Assembly: GCA_964537875.1 (NCBI GenBank)
Contig: CAZIDN010000005.1
Coordinates: 1 to 64,000 of the forward strand
Direction of reading: 5' to 3'
Length of the DNA stretch: 64,000 bases
Source: JAPKZH01 sp964537875
GTDB taxonomy: Bacteria > Acidobacteriota > Aminicenantia > Aminicenantales > UBA4085
Position 1 is the first letter of the stretch. Each line of letters opens with the position of its first letter. Made by a program: the position numbers and the translations under genes. The notes under the pieces are model-generated. The model had not been told where the DNA came from, ran no database searches, and worked only from the letters and a program-made list of their open reading frames with translations. This document shows positions 36,259 to 43,347 of the stretch, piece by piece.

Positions 36259-36399
36259 ATGGGAAATAAAATAGCTGACGGCGTGGCGCCATCATCCGCT
36301 TCAGAGACAATGTCGGAGCGCGTCCGAAGCTCGCCTCTGAAACAGAGAAAGTCGTCCGCGAGGACGCGTTGGTGGTGCAGTGATGTAAACCGAATGTAA
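36259..36399 (+). CDS. Small 46-residue ORF upstream of the TIR-like gene
   Basis: An ORF of 46 codons starting ATG at 36259 with AAGGAG eight bases upstream, ending 12 bases before the TIR-like start; the TIR ribosome site (TAAGGAG) overlaps its stop codon. The product is basic and Ser/Arg-rich (about residues 20-38 include RVRSSPLKQRKSSARTRWW) with one Cys and no membrane segment. No family is recognised. Its spacing and ribosome site argue for translation; its composition could equally be chance. It may be a leader ORF or an extra component of the defence operon. Confidence 0.35.
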   Translation: MGNKIADGVAPSSASETMSERVRSSPLKQRKSSARTRWWCSDVNRM

Positions 36400-36411
36400 G
36401 GAGAGCAACAT

Positions 36412-36801
36412 ATGGCAGCTAAACGTGCCTTCATCAGTTTTGACGCCGAACATGACGAGGACTTGCGGAATCTACTAGTCGGCCAAGCCAAGAATCCAGA
36501 CACACCTTTCAGCATCGCGGACTTTTCCGTGAAGGAGGAACTGAGTGGCGACTGGAAAAGCAAAGTGAGGACGAGAATCAAGGGATGCGATGTTGTAATT
36601 GTGATCTGTGGGGAGCACACGGACACCGCCAGCGGTGTCAGCACCGAAGTGCGGATCGCGCAAGAGGAACGCATACCCTACTTCCTGCTGTGGGGGCGGA
36701 GCGACAAGAACTGCGTCAAACCCACTGCGGCCCGTCCTTCAGACAAAATCTACCGGTGGACTTGGGACAACCTGAAAGCTTTGCTTGCGGGAAACCGGTA
36801 A
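36412..36801 (+). CDS. TIR-like (MTH538/ThsB-type) protein, candidate defence signalling enzyme
   Basis: A 129-residue stand-alone domain of the MTH538 TIR-like family, which includes ThsB of Thoeris defence systems. Visible family features are the opening strand RAFISFDAEHD, FSIADFSV, the strand DVVIVICGEHT (His69) and GVSTEVRIAQEE, where Glu79 is the likely catalytic NAD-cleaving glutamate. C-terminal WTWDNLKALL is also typical. Known members make cyclic-ADPR-type signals from NAD when phage infection is sensed. AAGGAG precedes the ATG. The stop overlaps the caspase-like gene start by one base (TAATG), so the two are made together. The biochemical activity is inferred from family membership. 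Confidence 0.85.
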   Translation: MAAKRAFISFDAEHDEDLRNLLVGQAKNPDTPFSIADFSVKEELSGDWKSKVRTRIKGCDVVIVICGEHTDTASGVSTEVRIAQEERIPYFLLWGRSDKNCVKPTAARPSDKIYRWTWDNLKALLAGNR

Positions 36802-37748
36802 TGAGACGCGCGCTTGTCGTTGGGATCGATGCCTATCCGGACTACCCGCTTCACGGGTGCGTGAACGATGCACGGAAGGTATCGAAAGTTTTGTCGCGTC
36901 ACCATGACGGCACGCTGAACTTCCAGTGCGAGACGCTTACCAACCCACCGCACGTGATAAGTCGAGGCATTCTGCGGCGCAAGATTACTGAATTGTTCAA
37001 AGATCCCGCAGAAGTTTCTTTTCTTCACTTTTCCGGCCACGGAACGATCAACGGTCTCGGCGGGTATCTGGTCACCCCTGATCATTCCGATTACGATGTC
37101 GGCATCGCGATGACTGAGGTGCTCGCCTTGGCAAATCAATCGGATGTCCACGAAATTTTCATCACGCTGGATTGCTGCCATAGCGGGGCTTTCGGCCTCG
37201 TTCCCGCCGTCAGCGACGACAAAATAATCCTTTCGGAGGGTGTGTCAGTGATTACCGCCACGCGCTCAGGCCAAGAAGCCATTGAGGAAGGCGGCGCGGG
37301 CGTGTTCACCTCGCTTCTCGTGGAGGCCCTCGAGGGAGGAGCTGCCGGGCTTTTAGGCGAAGTCTCCGCAGCCAGTGTATACGCTTACATCGACAGCGCG
37401 ATGGGTGCTTGGGATCAACGCCCCCTGTTTAAAGCGAACGTCTCTTGCTTTACCCACCTACGCATAGCCGCGCCCCGGATTGAAATGGCCTTGCTACAAA
37501 AGCTGATCGTGCATTTCCCATTGCCTGCCGAGCAACTTCCTCTGTCGCCGGCATACGAGCCGGAATCCGAGCCCCATGACCCTGAAAAGGAAGCGGTCTT
37601 TCGCGACCTGCAGAAGCTCAGGTACGCTGGTCTTGTTCAGCCCGTTGGGGAAGAGCATATGTATCACGCTGCCATGAACTCAAAGGCGTGCGAGCTGACG
37701 AGTCTGGGCCGATACTATTGGCGTCTGCTAAGTGAGAACAAACTTTAG
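36801..37748 (+). CDS. Caspase-like (C14/metacaspase-type) protease, candidate defence effector
   Basis: A 315-residue protein. Residues 1-220 form a caspase-hemoglobinase fold with the dyad His80 (HFSGHG) and Cys126 (DCCHSG), the first strand ALVVGIDAYP and a late FTSLLVEAL helix. After a linker rich in Pro and acidic residues (about 240-265), the last 50 residues (EAVFRDLQKLRYAGLVQPV ... ELTSLGRYYWRLL) resemble a winged-helix domain. The gene is translationally coupled to a TIR-like gene. In the recently described type IV Thoeris systems a TIR signal activates a caspase-like protease that kills the infected cell; this pair fits that design. Ligand binding and targets are inferred. Confidence 0.88.
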   Translation: MRRALVVGIDAYPDYPLHGCVNDARKVSKVLSRHHDGTLNFQCETLTNPPHVISRGILRRKITELFKDPAEVSFLHFSGHGTINGLGGYLVTPDHSDYDVGIAMTEVLALANQSDVHEIFITLDCCHSGAFGLVPAVSDDKIILSEGVSVITATRSGQEAIEEGGAGVFTSLLVEALEGGAAGLLGEVSAASVYAYIDSAMGAWDQRPLFKANVSCFTHLRIAAPRIEMALLQKLIVHFPLPAEQLPLSPAYEPESEPHDPEKEAVFRDLQKLRYAGLVQPVGEEHMYHAAMNSKACELTSLGRYYWRLLSENKL

Positions 37749-37859
37749 TAGACCAGGAAAGGAATCGCCCGAAACGGCCAGCCTCGCCGACGTGCCCAAG
37801 ACCTCATCTTCCCCAAGGACGACTCTTGTTATCCGCTCTGCTAGACAGGCTTATGCTGC

Positions 37860-38040
37860 CTCAATTCTCTTCGTCGAGCGTCGACGCCAGTTGACGTTTT
37901 CTCGCCTTGATTCGTCCTTCCGGGCCGGTGCTCTTCCCGTTCTTTCAGGGAGAAGCGGTCCTGTCCGTGGCGATGACCGGATCGCCGAAAATCTCGTTCC
38001 ATTGGCTGAAGCTACGGTTGGACATCAGGACAAGGGCGCT
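37860..38040 (-). pseudogene. IS21 IstB ATPase C-terminal fragment 1
   Basis: The minus strand reads ALVLMSNRSFSQWNEIFGDP then VIATD, the conserved end of IstB (TSN.SF..W..IFGDPV.A), followed by a deletion and a frameshifted FSLKEREEHRPG tail. It ends 9 bases from the methylglyoxal synthase remnant. No istA or intact istB is present. Confidence 0.7.
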
Positions 38041-38049
38041 CTGGATCAG

Positions 38050-38521
38050 CTATATTTTACGATAGATGTATTCTGTGTAATCCCTGATGACTCGGTGATA
38101 TACTTCATTCATAAGAGGCGAAGAAATCATGAAATCCGCGGTCGAGCGATTGCATGCGATGGGGATATTATAGACCACAGCGATTCGAAGGAGCGCTTTG
38201 ACATCAACATCATGCGGATGCGGTTCCATTGGGTCCCAAAAAAATATGACAAAATCGATTCGGCCCTCGGCAATCATTCCCCCGAGCTGCTGATCCCCTC
38301 CTAGCGGACCTAACTTCAATTTGGTGATTTCAAAAGCCTCTTTTTTTTATATGATCATGTTCAAATTTTTGGCTGATGATTTCCTCTACCAAGCGGCCCG
38401 TGGTCCCAGTGCAGACCAATTTATGCCGAACCAAGGTCCGATAGTTGAACTCGACCCACTCTCCGAGGTCGGATTTTCGATTATCGTGCGCCACAAGAGC
38501 AATCGTTTTTATCCTTTCCAT
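38050..38521 (-). pseudogene. mgsA: Methylglyoxal synthase, frameshifted
   Basis: Methylglyoxal synthase converts dihydroxyacetone phosphate to methylglyoxal. The N-terminal frame (38330-38521) has TIALVAHDNRK and CTGTTGRLVEE; the C-terminal frame (38050-38319) has LGPLGGDQQLGGMIAEG, FVIFFWDPMEPHPHD, VKALLRIAVVYNIPIACN and ATADF-like STADF. Together they give a complete, well-conserved enzyme of about 155 residues. The two frames are joined at a run of eight A on the coding strand (plus-strand T run at about 38341-38348); removing one base restores the frame. This is a single indel in a homopolymer, so a sequencing error, slippage or a very recent mutation are all possible. Confidence 0.85.
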
Positions 38522-38801
38522 AGAAAAGCCTCTAGGTTAATTCAAACGTCTACTGCCGCCGATCTAAGCAGCAGAATTTTATCAGAAAAGGCCTGATCTC
38601 GCAAATCCAATATATGATTTCGCCTCGGGTGAACATTACCATCTATCTGAATTCTTCAATAATTATTGGAGAAAAGTGAATCTCCCCCCGCCTTCTCCAT
38701 TCTCCCCCTCTCCGACTTACCCTGATGGTTATCTGCCAAAAAACTCCGCTTCCGCTTCGGGCTCCAAGGTGAGCTCCTGGTTAGACCATTTTCTCAAGAG
38801 G

Positions 38802-38918
38802 CTAAGAGTTGCCTTTGATGTTGATCGTCGTCGAGTAATGGGAATCAAGGATGGCATTGGCCGGATCGCTAAAAATCTCGTCCCATAGATTGAAGCTGGG
38901 ATTCGAAGTAAGGATTTC
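38802..38918 (-). pseudogene. IS21 IstB ATPase C-terminal fragment 2
   Basis: The minus strand reads EILTSNPSFNLWDEIFSDPA and then HYSTTINIKGNS before a stop. It follows the IstB C-terminus (TSN.SF..W.E.F.DP..A..D...H.....I.G.S) and differs from fragment 1, so it is from a second element or an older duplication. Confidence 0.65.
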
Positions 38919-39188
38919 TACTAAATAAATGCGTTTCGACATTCGTTCTTTGTGATAAAATATTTCTAGCTCTCTCGCGCCGGCTGGGGAGAGTCCCCCC
39001 TTTTGCTGACAACAGCCGGTATCTCCACTGTTTCACATAGTGTGTCACCTGTTTGCATCCAACAATGTAGACAATACAAACAATGCAGACAGTGCAATAC
39101 TCTACGATTTTGCCCTAACCACCTAATTTTTCAGTAAGTTGCTGGCAAATATGAGCTTAAAGGAATAAGCTCACTTTTTCTTCCTGGA

Positions 39189-39230
39189 GGATTTTAAGTC
39201 CCTTGCGTCTGCCAATTCCGCCACCCCAGT
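39189..39230 (-). tRNA. 5' fragment of tRNA-Leu (UAA)
   Basis: The minus strand reads TGGGGTGGCGGAATTGGCAG and then ACGCAAGGGACTTAAAATCC, the acceptor strand, D-arm and anticodon arm of a bacterial tRNA-Leu with anticodon TAA. The sequence then stops resembling a tRNA: the long variable arm, T-arm (GTTCGA) and 3' acceptor are missing. It cannot be functional. Such half-tRNAs mark insertion or rearrangement at a tRNA gene. Confidence 0.75.
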
Positions 39231-39311
39231 TCTTCCATAAAGAATATATTTGATTTGCATATTTTAATCAATTCCAGACAGACGACCTGAAACGAAACAT
39301 CGATAAATCGC

Positions 39312-39340
39312 TTGACATCTATAAATAACTAGTTTATAGA
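39312..39340 (+). promoter_or_regulatory. Promoter and overlapping operator of the arsR-like operon
   Basis: TTGACA (39312-39317) and TATAGA (39335-39340) are 17 bases apart. Between and over the -10 is a perfect inverted repeat, CTATAAA-N7-TTTATAG (about 39319-39339), the form expected for an ArsR/SmtB operator. Transcription should begin near 39347, only a few bases before the ATG at 39351, and no ribosome site is present, so the mRNA is probably leaderless or nearly so. Confidence 0.7.
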
Positions 39341-39350
39341 TATATAAACT

Positions 39351-39671
39351 ATGAAACAACTATATGAGCTTCATGCAGAAGTTTGCAAAACCCTGGCTAA
39401 CCCCAAGCGTATCGAGATCATTAATTTGCTGCGCTCTGGTGAAAAATCGGTTGCCTGGCTGCTCAAAAAAACCGGCCTCTTAAAGGCGAACCTCTCCCAA
39501 CACCTTTCGGTCATGCGTCAGCGAGGGATCGTTAAGCACAGAAAAGAGGGATTAACTGTTTATTATCGTATCGCCAATCAGAAAATCGTTAAAGCCTGTG
39601 ATCTCATGAGAGAGGTTTTATTCGAACAGGCAGATGAAAGAAAGGAGACGTTAAAGAGATGGACACGATGA
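39351..39671 (+). CDS. ArsR/SmtB-family transcriptional regulator
   Basis: A 106-residue winged-helix repressor. The N-terminal LANPKRIEIINLL helix, the recognition helix LKANLSQHLSVMRQRGIV and the wing RKEGLTVYYRIA are clear. It lacks the classic ELCVCD metal motif; a single Cys near the C-terminus (VKACDLM) and Cys12 could serve a thiol or sulfur sensor instead. It is autoregulated in all likelihood through the operator over its own promoter, and it leads an operon with an exported CxxCH protein and a membrane protein. Base composition is clearly more AT-rich than the flanks, suggesting transfer. Confidence 0.88.
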   Translation: MKQLYELHAEVCKTLANPKRIEIINLLRSGEKSVAWLLKKTGLLKANLSQHLSVMRQRGIVKHRKEGLTVYYRIANQKIVKACDLMREVLFEQADERKETLKRWTR

Positions 39672-39765
39672 CAATTATTATTAATGCTGCACCTTATGGA
39701 ATCGAAAAGCCATGGAACGCTCTTAGAAAGGATTCTGCCTTGAAATGTAAAAAAGGAGGCGCAAG

Positions 39766-40371
39766 ATGAAGGCGCGAAATATTTTGGCCTTAGGGGTTTT
39801 TTTGCTTCCTGCTTTTGCCGCAAGAACATTTTCTTATCCTCCGGCGGTTGGTATTCTTGGGAAAGCAAAATCTTGTTTGGTCTGCCATGCTAACAACGGG
39901 CCCTGGACGGATGAGAAGAAAACCATAATCGATCTCCTTGACAAAGAAACGATGAAATCGTTGCGGCAAGCGGATGGAAGTTTTCTTATCGAAGCAAAAC
40001 GAGGACAACAAAAAACGGTTCTCACAGTGATCGGACGCCCTAAAGATGATGAGGCTCCGCCGCCTTACCGAAACGCCTGGACCTATATTGATCCGACGAG
40101 GATTGTTACGGACTCCCTTTCAAAATTCGCCCGAGGCTGGGCCGTAAATCTCCAGATGGCATGCCGTTTGGTCGGCGACAATTTGCCTGGATTTGAGGGA
40201 ACTAAGATTTCCGTTCTACCCATGACTCTTCAACCGCTCGACGATGCCAAGGATTCTGAACTGCAATTGCAGGTTATGCTGACAAAGGGCGAATCCGTCA
40301 AGGCCGATGCAAAAAAAGGAATGCTCGGGAATTATTTCGAACGAAAGGTCGCGTTGAAGATCATTGAGTAA
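39766..40371 (+). CDS. Exported CxxCH (single-haem cytochrome-like) protein
   Basis: A 201-residue protein with a signal peptide (cleavage about residue 19-24, FAARTFS) and one haem-binding motif CLVCH (about residues 37-41) followed by HANNGPW. No other cytochrome family pattern is recognised. The C-terminal about 100 residues are beta-rich. AAAGGAGG lies about 6 bases before the ATG. It follows the ArsR gene by about 95 bases and precedes a membrane protein, so a redox or sulfur-related module is plausible but unproven. Confidence 0.65.
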   Translation: MKARNILALGVFLLPAFAARTFSYPPAVGILGKAKSCLVCHANNGPWTDEKKTIIDLLDKETMKSLRQADGSFLIEAKRGQQKTVLTVIGRPKDDEAPPPYRNAWTYIDPTRIVTDSLSKFARGWAVNLQMACRLVGDNLPGFEGTKISVLPMTLQPLDDAKDSELQLQVMLTKGESVKADAKKGMLGNYFERKVALKIIE

Positions 40372-40404
40372 AGGCTGGCTCAAGGCTAAGCAAGGAGTTA
40401 ATGG

Positions 40405-40995
40405 ATGAACATTCTTTATGATCTATTAAAATTTCTACATATCATGAGTTTTGTCTTTATGTCGGTACCGTTATTTAATCTTATCGTGGTCAACGAGAGG
40501 GCTTTGTTTAGCTCATCTTTTAATTATTCCGTTGATCGCTATATGGAGAATATCATAAAGCATGGGGCCTATCGGTGTTTTGTATTCCAGTCCACCGTCT
40601 TACTTACCGGAGTCTTGCTTTTAGTCTTTGGGCCATTGGGTATTAAAGCGCTTTGGTCTCATTGGATTATCATTCTCAAGACGATATTGTTATTTACTCT
40701 GATGGGGCTGCTTTCATATGTTCATTTCAAATTGCAGCCAAAAATTGAAAAATTACTCGCAAACCATGGTCCTGACGCTCTGATGCCGGACAGCTTCTTC
40801 TCTGACCTGAAAATACACCGAGCTCGGCGTAAGCGGATGGCGACGTTCTGTCTGTTCATCGTAATCACCATTATCATTCTGGGGCTTCAGGTTTATTCTG
40901 CTTTCAGCCCGGTTCTGACTCTTGGATTGATTGGACTAGCTGGCTTATTCGCTTGGAGAGTAAGTAAAACTGTAATTCGATTCGGTTGGATATAA
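40405..40995 (+). CDS. Four-helix membrane protein (DUF2269-like)
   Basis: A 196-residue protein with about four membrane segments (about residues 8-28, 58-78, 86-104 and 147-170). The start (YDLLKFLHIMSFVFMSVPLF) with an early His in the first helix recalls DUF2269-type integral membrane proteins, which may bind haem. It is 33 bases downstream of the CxxCH gene in the AT-rich block. Perhaps it is the membrane partner of that cytochrome-like protein. Confidence 0.55.
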   Translation: MNILYDLLKFLHIMSFVFMSVPLFNLIVVNERALFSSSFNYSVDRYMENIIKHGAYRCFVFQSTVLLTGVLLLVFGPLGIKALWSHWIIILKTILLFTLMGLLSYVHFKLQPKIEKLLANHGPDALMPDSFFSDLKIHRARRKRMATFCLFIVITIIILGLQVYSAFSPVLTLGLIGLAGLFAWRVSKTVIRFGWI

Positions 40996-41089
40996 GGAAA
41001 AACTTACAATAGGTGTGAATAATTTGTGAATATTCATGGGGACCTCTTAGGCACTTATCGGAACTTAGAGGATTTTAAGTGCCTCTGAT

Positions 41090-42268
41090 TCACTGGAGCG
41101 TAGCCAGCCAAACGTCGGCCTCGGTCACGGGCTTGAGAAAGACGATCAAGCGGTTGTCCCGGGAGAGCGCCGGACCCTGAATGTTATTGGATGGGGCGGA
41201 CAGAACTTCACGCAGGCGCTTGGATGCGACATCCATTATGTAGAGCATCCCCCGACCGGCGAAAAGCAGCCGGCGACAATCCTCGAGCCAGAGAGGTGAA
41301 ACGCCGAAGTCCGTCACCTTCTGAAGTTGGCGGGAATTGAAATCGTAGATAAATATACCGGATGATCTTCCGTCGCTGAGGATCTGGTCGACCGCCAGTC
41401 GCCCGCCGTCGGACGACCACGACCAGGGTTCATAAGTTCCGCCGGGCGGGCTTGATACCGGAAGGGCCTCGGGCTTTTGTTCGGTTCAAGACTCTGACGG
41501 ATTCGCCACCAGCAATAGACCCGGAGCATCAGACTGCCCCGGCGTCCGGAAGGCGAACCGGGCGCCGTCCGGCGACCAAACGCCGCCCACGGCTCCGGTA
41601 GGCTCATCAGTCATCTGGCGCAGCCCGCTTCCGTCGAGATGGACGGTCCAGATCTGGAACTTGCCGCTCCGGTCCGAGAAGAACGCGATCAGTTTTCCAT
41701 CGGGCGACCACTGCGGCTTGCGATCCTTGTAGGGATCGTCGGTAAGCTGGCGAATCCCGGTCCCGTCCGTGCGGATGAGGAAGATATCCTCCTGTTTTCC
41801 CGACGATTGGAACGCCGCCCATTGTCCGTCCGGAGAGAGATCCGGAGTGAGGTTCAACTTGGAGCCTTGGGTGATGGGAATGGGCTGTCCTAGAACGATT
41901 TCCCGGGCCGGGTCGAAAGCCGCTTTAAACAAGTTCGAGGTATCGACTTTCTGGGCGTAAAGCATGCGCCGCCCGTTTTTCTCCGCGACCACGTCGACAG
42001 ACCGCCCGCCCGGAAGATTATATTCCATAGTGACCTAATATCCTTGCGCCCGGCAGTGGTCCGCGACCCTCGCTTTTGCGACCGCATGCTCGAAGGACTC
42101 ATTCTTATGGAATGCCTTTTCAACCGGAACGTCAGGGATCGCCCTCTTGCCCGCGTCCGTAAGGACGAGGACCTTCAGCCGTCCGGTCTTCGTCGAGACG
42201 GCCCGCCACGAAATGAGTTTTTTCTCAATAAGCCTGTTTTGGATTTGATTGCCTTGGTATCTGTTTAT
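41090..42268 (-). pseudogene. Chimeric pseudogene: winged-helix/nuclease-like gene joined to a PD40 propeller
   Basis: One reading frame of 393 codons runs through two stops (TAG about 42035-42037; TGA 41486-41488). The upstream part (NRLIEKKLISWRAVSTKTGR, later FEHAVAKARVADHCRAQGY and GGRSVDVVAEKNGRR) looks like a winged-helix plus PD-(D/E)xK-type protein of the kind carried on mobile elements. It changes abruptly after NGRRM into the C-terminal blades of a PD40 propeller (LSPDGQWAAFQS, WSPDGKLIAFFS, WSPDGARFAFRT, ending DVWLATLQ). Two truncated genes have been fused and then stopped. It is not expected to be functional. Confidence 0.65.
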
Positions 42269-42344
42269 CCCGCGCCAACTGGGGAGAGTCCCACCTTTTG
42301 GTTCCCATCAACCCCCCTTTTGCTGACAACAGCCGGCATTTTAC

Positions 42345-42518
42345 AATCACCATCGGTACCACGAGGCCATCGACAACGTGACCCCCGCAGACAAGTATTA
42401 CGGAAGGGACCGCGTGATCCTGGAAAAGAGGGAAAAGGTCCGCAAGGAGACCATGAAGATGAGGAGGGAGTTTAACCGGATGGCGATGCTTGAAGCCTTG
42501 CCAAACGGCGTCAGCTAA
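42345..42518 (+). pseudogene. IS3-family orfB (integrase core) C-terminal fragment
   Basis: The plus strand reads NHHRYHEAIDNVTPADKYYG and then RDRVILEKREKVRKET, ending in TAA. This is the end of an IS3-family integrase core (N..R.HEA....TPAD.YYG). An inverted-repeat-like end, CCGTAGCTTAAGAAA (about 42539-42553), follows the stop codon, as expected for the right end of such an element. Confidence 0.75.
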
Positions 42519-42538
42519 ATTATCATGAGAGACGGAAT

Positions 42539-42553
42539 CCGTAGCTTAAGAAA
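42539..42553. repeat. Decayed IS3 terminal repeat (paired with 43144-43158)
   Basis: CCGTAGCTTAAGAAA here and CCGTAGCTTAGGAAA at 43144-43158 differ at one base. Each lies just outside a transposase fragment (orfB C-terminus on the plus strand, orfA on the minus strand), so both are probably terminal repeats of the same IS type. Confidence 0.5.
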
Positions 42554-42592
42554 TCAGCACGTGAATCCGAAACCGCTTGACGACGAACACTA

Positions 42593-42754
42593 TCACCTAC
42601 GATAGATGCTGGATTCCGAGATAAAATATCCCTCTTGATCCGTGATATGACAGGCGATCTCACGAAAGGATTTTTCCGGGTATTCCCTGGCCACCTCAAT
42701 CACTCGGCTTTTTTCCCATTCCGGAATCTTATTCCAGATCATGTAGCGATGCAT
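42593..42754 (-). pseudogene. IS3-family orfB N-terminal fragment
   Basis: The minus strand reads MHRYMIWNKIPEWEKSRVI and then EVAREYPEKSFREIACHI, ending in a stop after SSIYRR. This resembles the helical N-terminal part of IS3-type OrfB (a stretch that ends near ..SR.SIYR.). It starts 17 bases after the orfA stop. The catalytic core is gone. Confidence 0.5.
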
Positions 42755-42770
42755 CCTTATTCCAAACCCT

Positions 42771-43109
42771 TCAAGGTTTTTTTAAGACCCGATTCTTGAG
42801 ACTCAGCTCTGCTACAAGCTGTTTCAACGCCTCATTCTCTCCTCGGATTTCGTTGACTTCATCGGAACTCGCCTCCCGCAGCGTATCTCCCGTCAGCTGC
42901 CTCTTTCCGGCTTCCAGAAACGCCTTGCTCCACTTGTAATACATCGTCGGATGAAGGCCCTCTCTTCGGCAGAGATCCGTGATGCTGGCTTCGCCTCTTA
43001 GGCCTTCAAGGACGATCCGAATCTTTTCTTCGGCGTTGAACTTGCGGCGAGTCTGACGCTTGATCTCACGAACGATGGACTCTGAAGAGCTTTCCTTTTT
43101 GACACGCAT
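42771..43109 (-). CDS. IS3-family transposase OrfA (remnant element)
   Basis: A 112-residue helix-turn-helix protein: RRKFNAEEKIRIVLEGLRGE, LCRREGLHPTMYYKWSKAF, then a leucine-zipper-like tail (ENEALKQLVAELSLKNRVL). This is a complete OrfA of an IS3-type element (IS3 ssgr). It ends at CCT-TGA after a run of seven A; one extra A would restore the usual KKTLKGLE ending, so a deletion in the run, or slippage, is likely. The partner orfB is broken, so the element cannot move by itself. Confidence 0.8.
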   Translation of the reverse strand: MRVKKESSSESIVREIKRQTRRKFNAEEKIRIVLEGLRGEASITDLCRREGLHPTMYYKWSKAFLEAGKRQLTGDTLREASSDEVNEIRGENEALKQLVAELSLKNRVLKKP

Positions 43110-43347
43110 GTTGATCTCCTTGCTCGGTTTTATTATGCGAAAACCGTAGCTTAGGAAAGCTCATGAGTTGTCCAAATCTATTTGACGTCAAGCAGAGCAT
43201 AAACCCAAGCCGTCACTAATGTAGTTGACAAGGTGGCGGACATATGCTACTATTTCTATCTATTAGATAGGATTTCGGGCAGATCAGGCCGGACGCCCCA
43301 CGGTGTCCGCCGTGTCTGCCTACACTCAAAGATTAAGGAGAAAAACT

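Larger units (their letters stand above)
38522..39350. other. Gap with IS and tRNA debris
   Basis: 829 bases between mgsA and the ArsR gene. It holds the second IstB fragment and the tRNA-Leu fragment listed separately. At about 38977-39020 the segment CTGGGGAGAGTCCC...TTGCTGACAACAGCCGG recurs at 42276-42331, perhaps the terminal part of an IS21 element. The remainder is AT-rich with no gene. Confidence 0.45.

Noticed and set aside
39039..39110. Short direct repeats (ACAATG..GACAATAC..ACAATGCAGACA), possible CRISPR-like array
   Set aside because: Units are only about 8-15 bases, irregularly spaced, with no spacers and no cas genes nearby.
41045..41085. Hairpin AGGCACTT/AAGTGCCT after the membrane protein as terminator
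   Set aside because: The loop is about 20 bases and there is no U-tract, so termination is not supported.
41486..41488. In-frame TGA read as selenocysteine in the 41-kb propeller frame, given selD in the window
   Set aside because: The flanking residues (PSES-TEQKP) are not a redox or Cys position, a second stop (TAG) is upstream, and the gene is a chimera, so decay explains it better.
42760..42785. Programmed -1 frameshift joining IS3 orfA and orfB at the A7 run
   Set aside because: A -1 slip only extends OrfA by a few codons to a TAA; the orfB fragment is in the other frame, so no OrfAB fusion would result.
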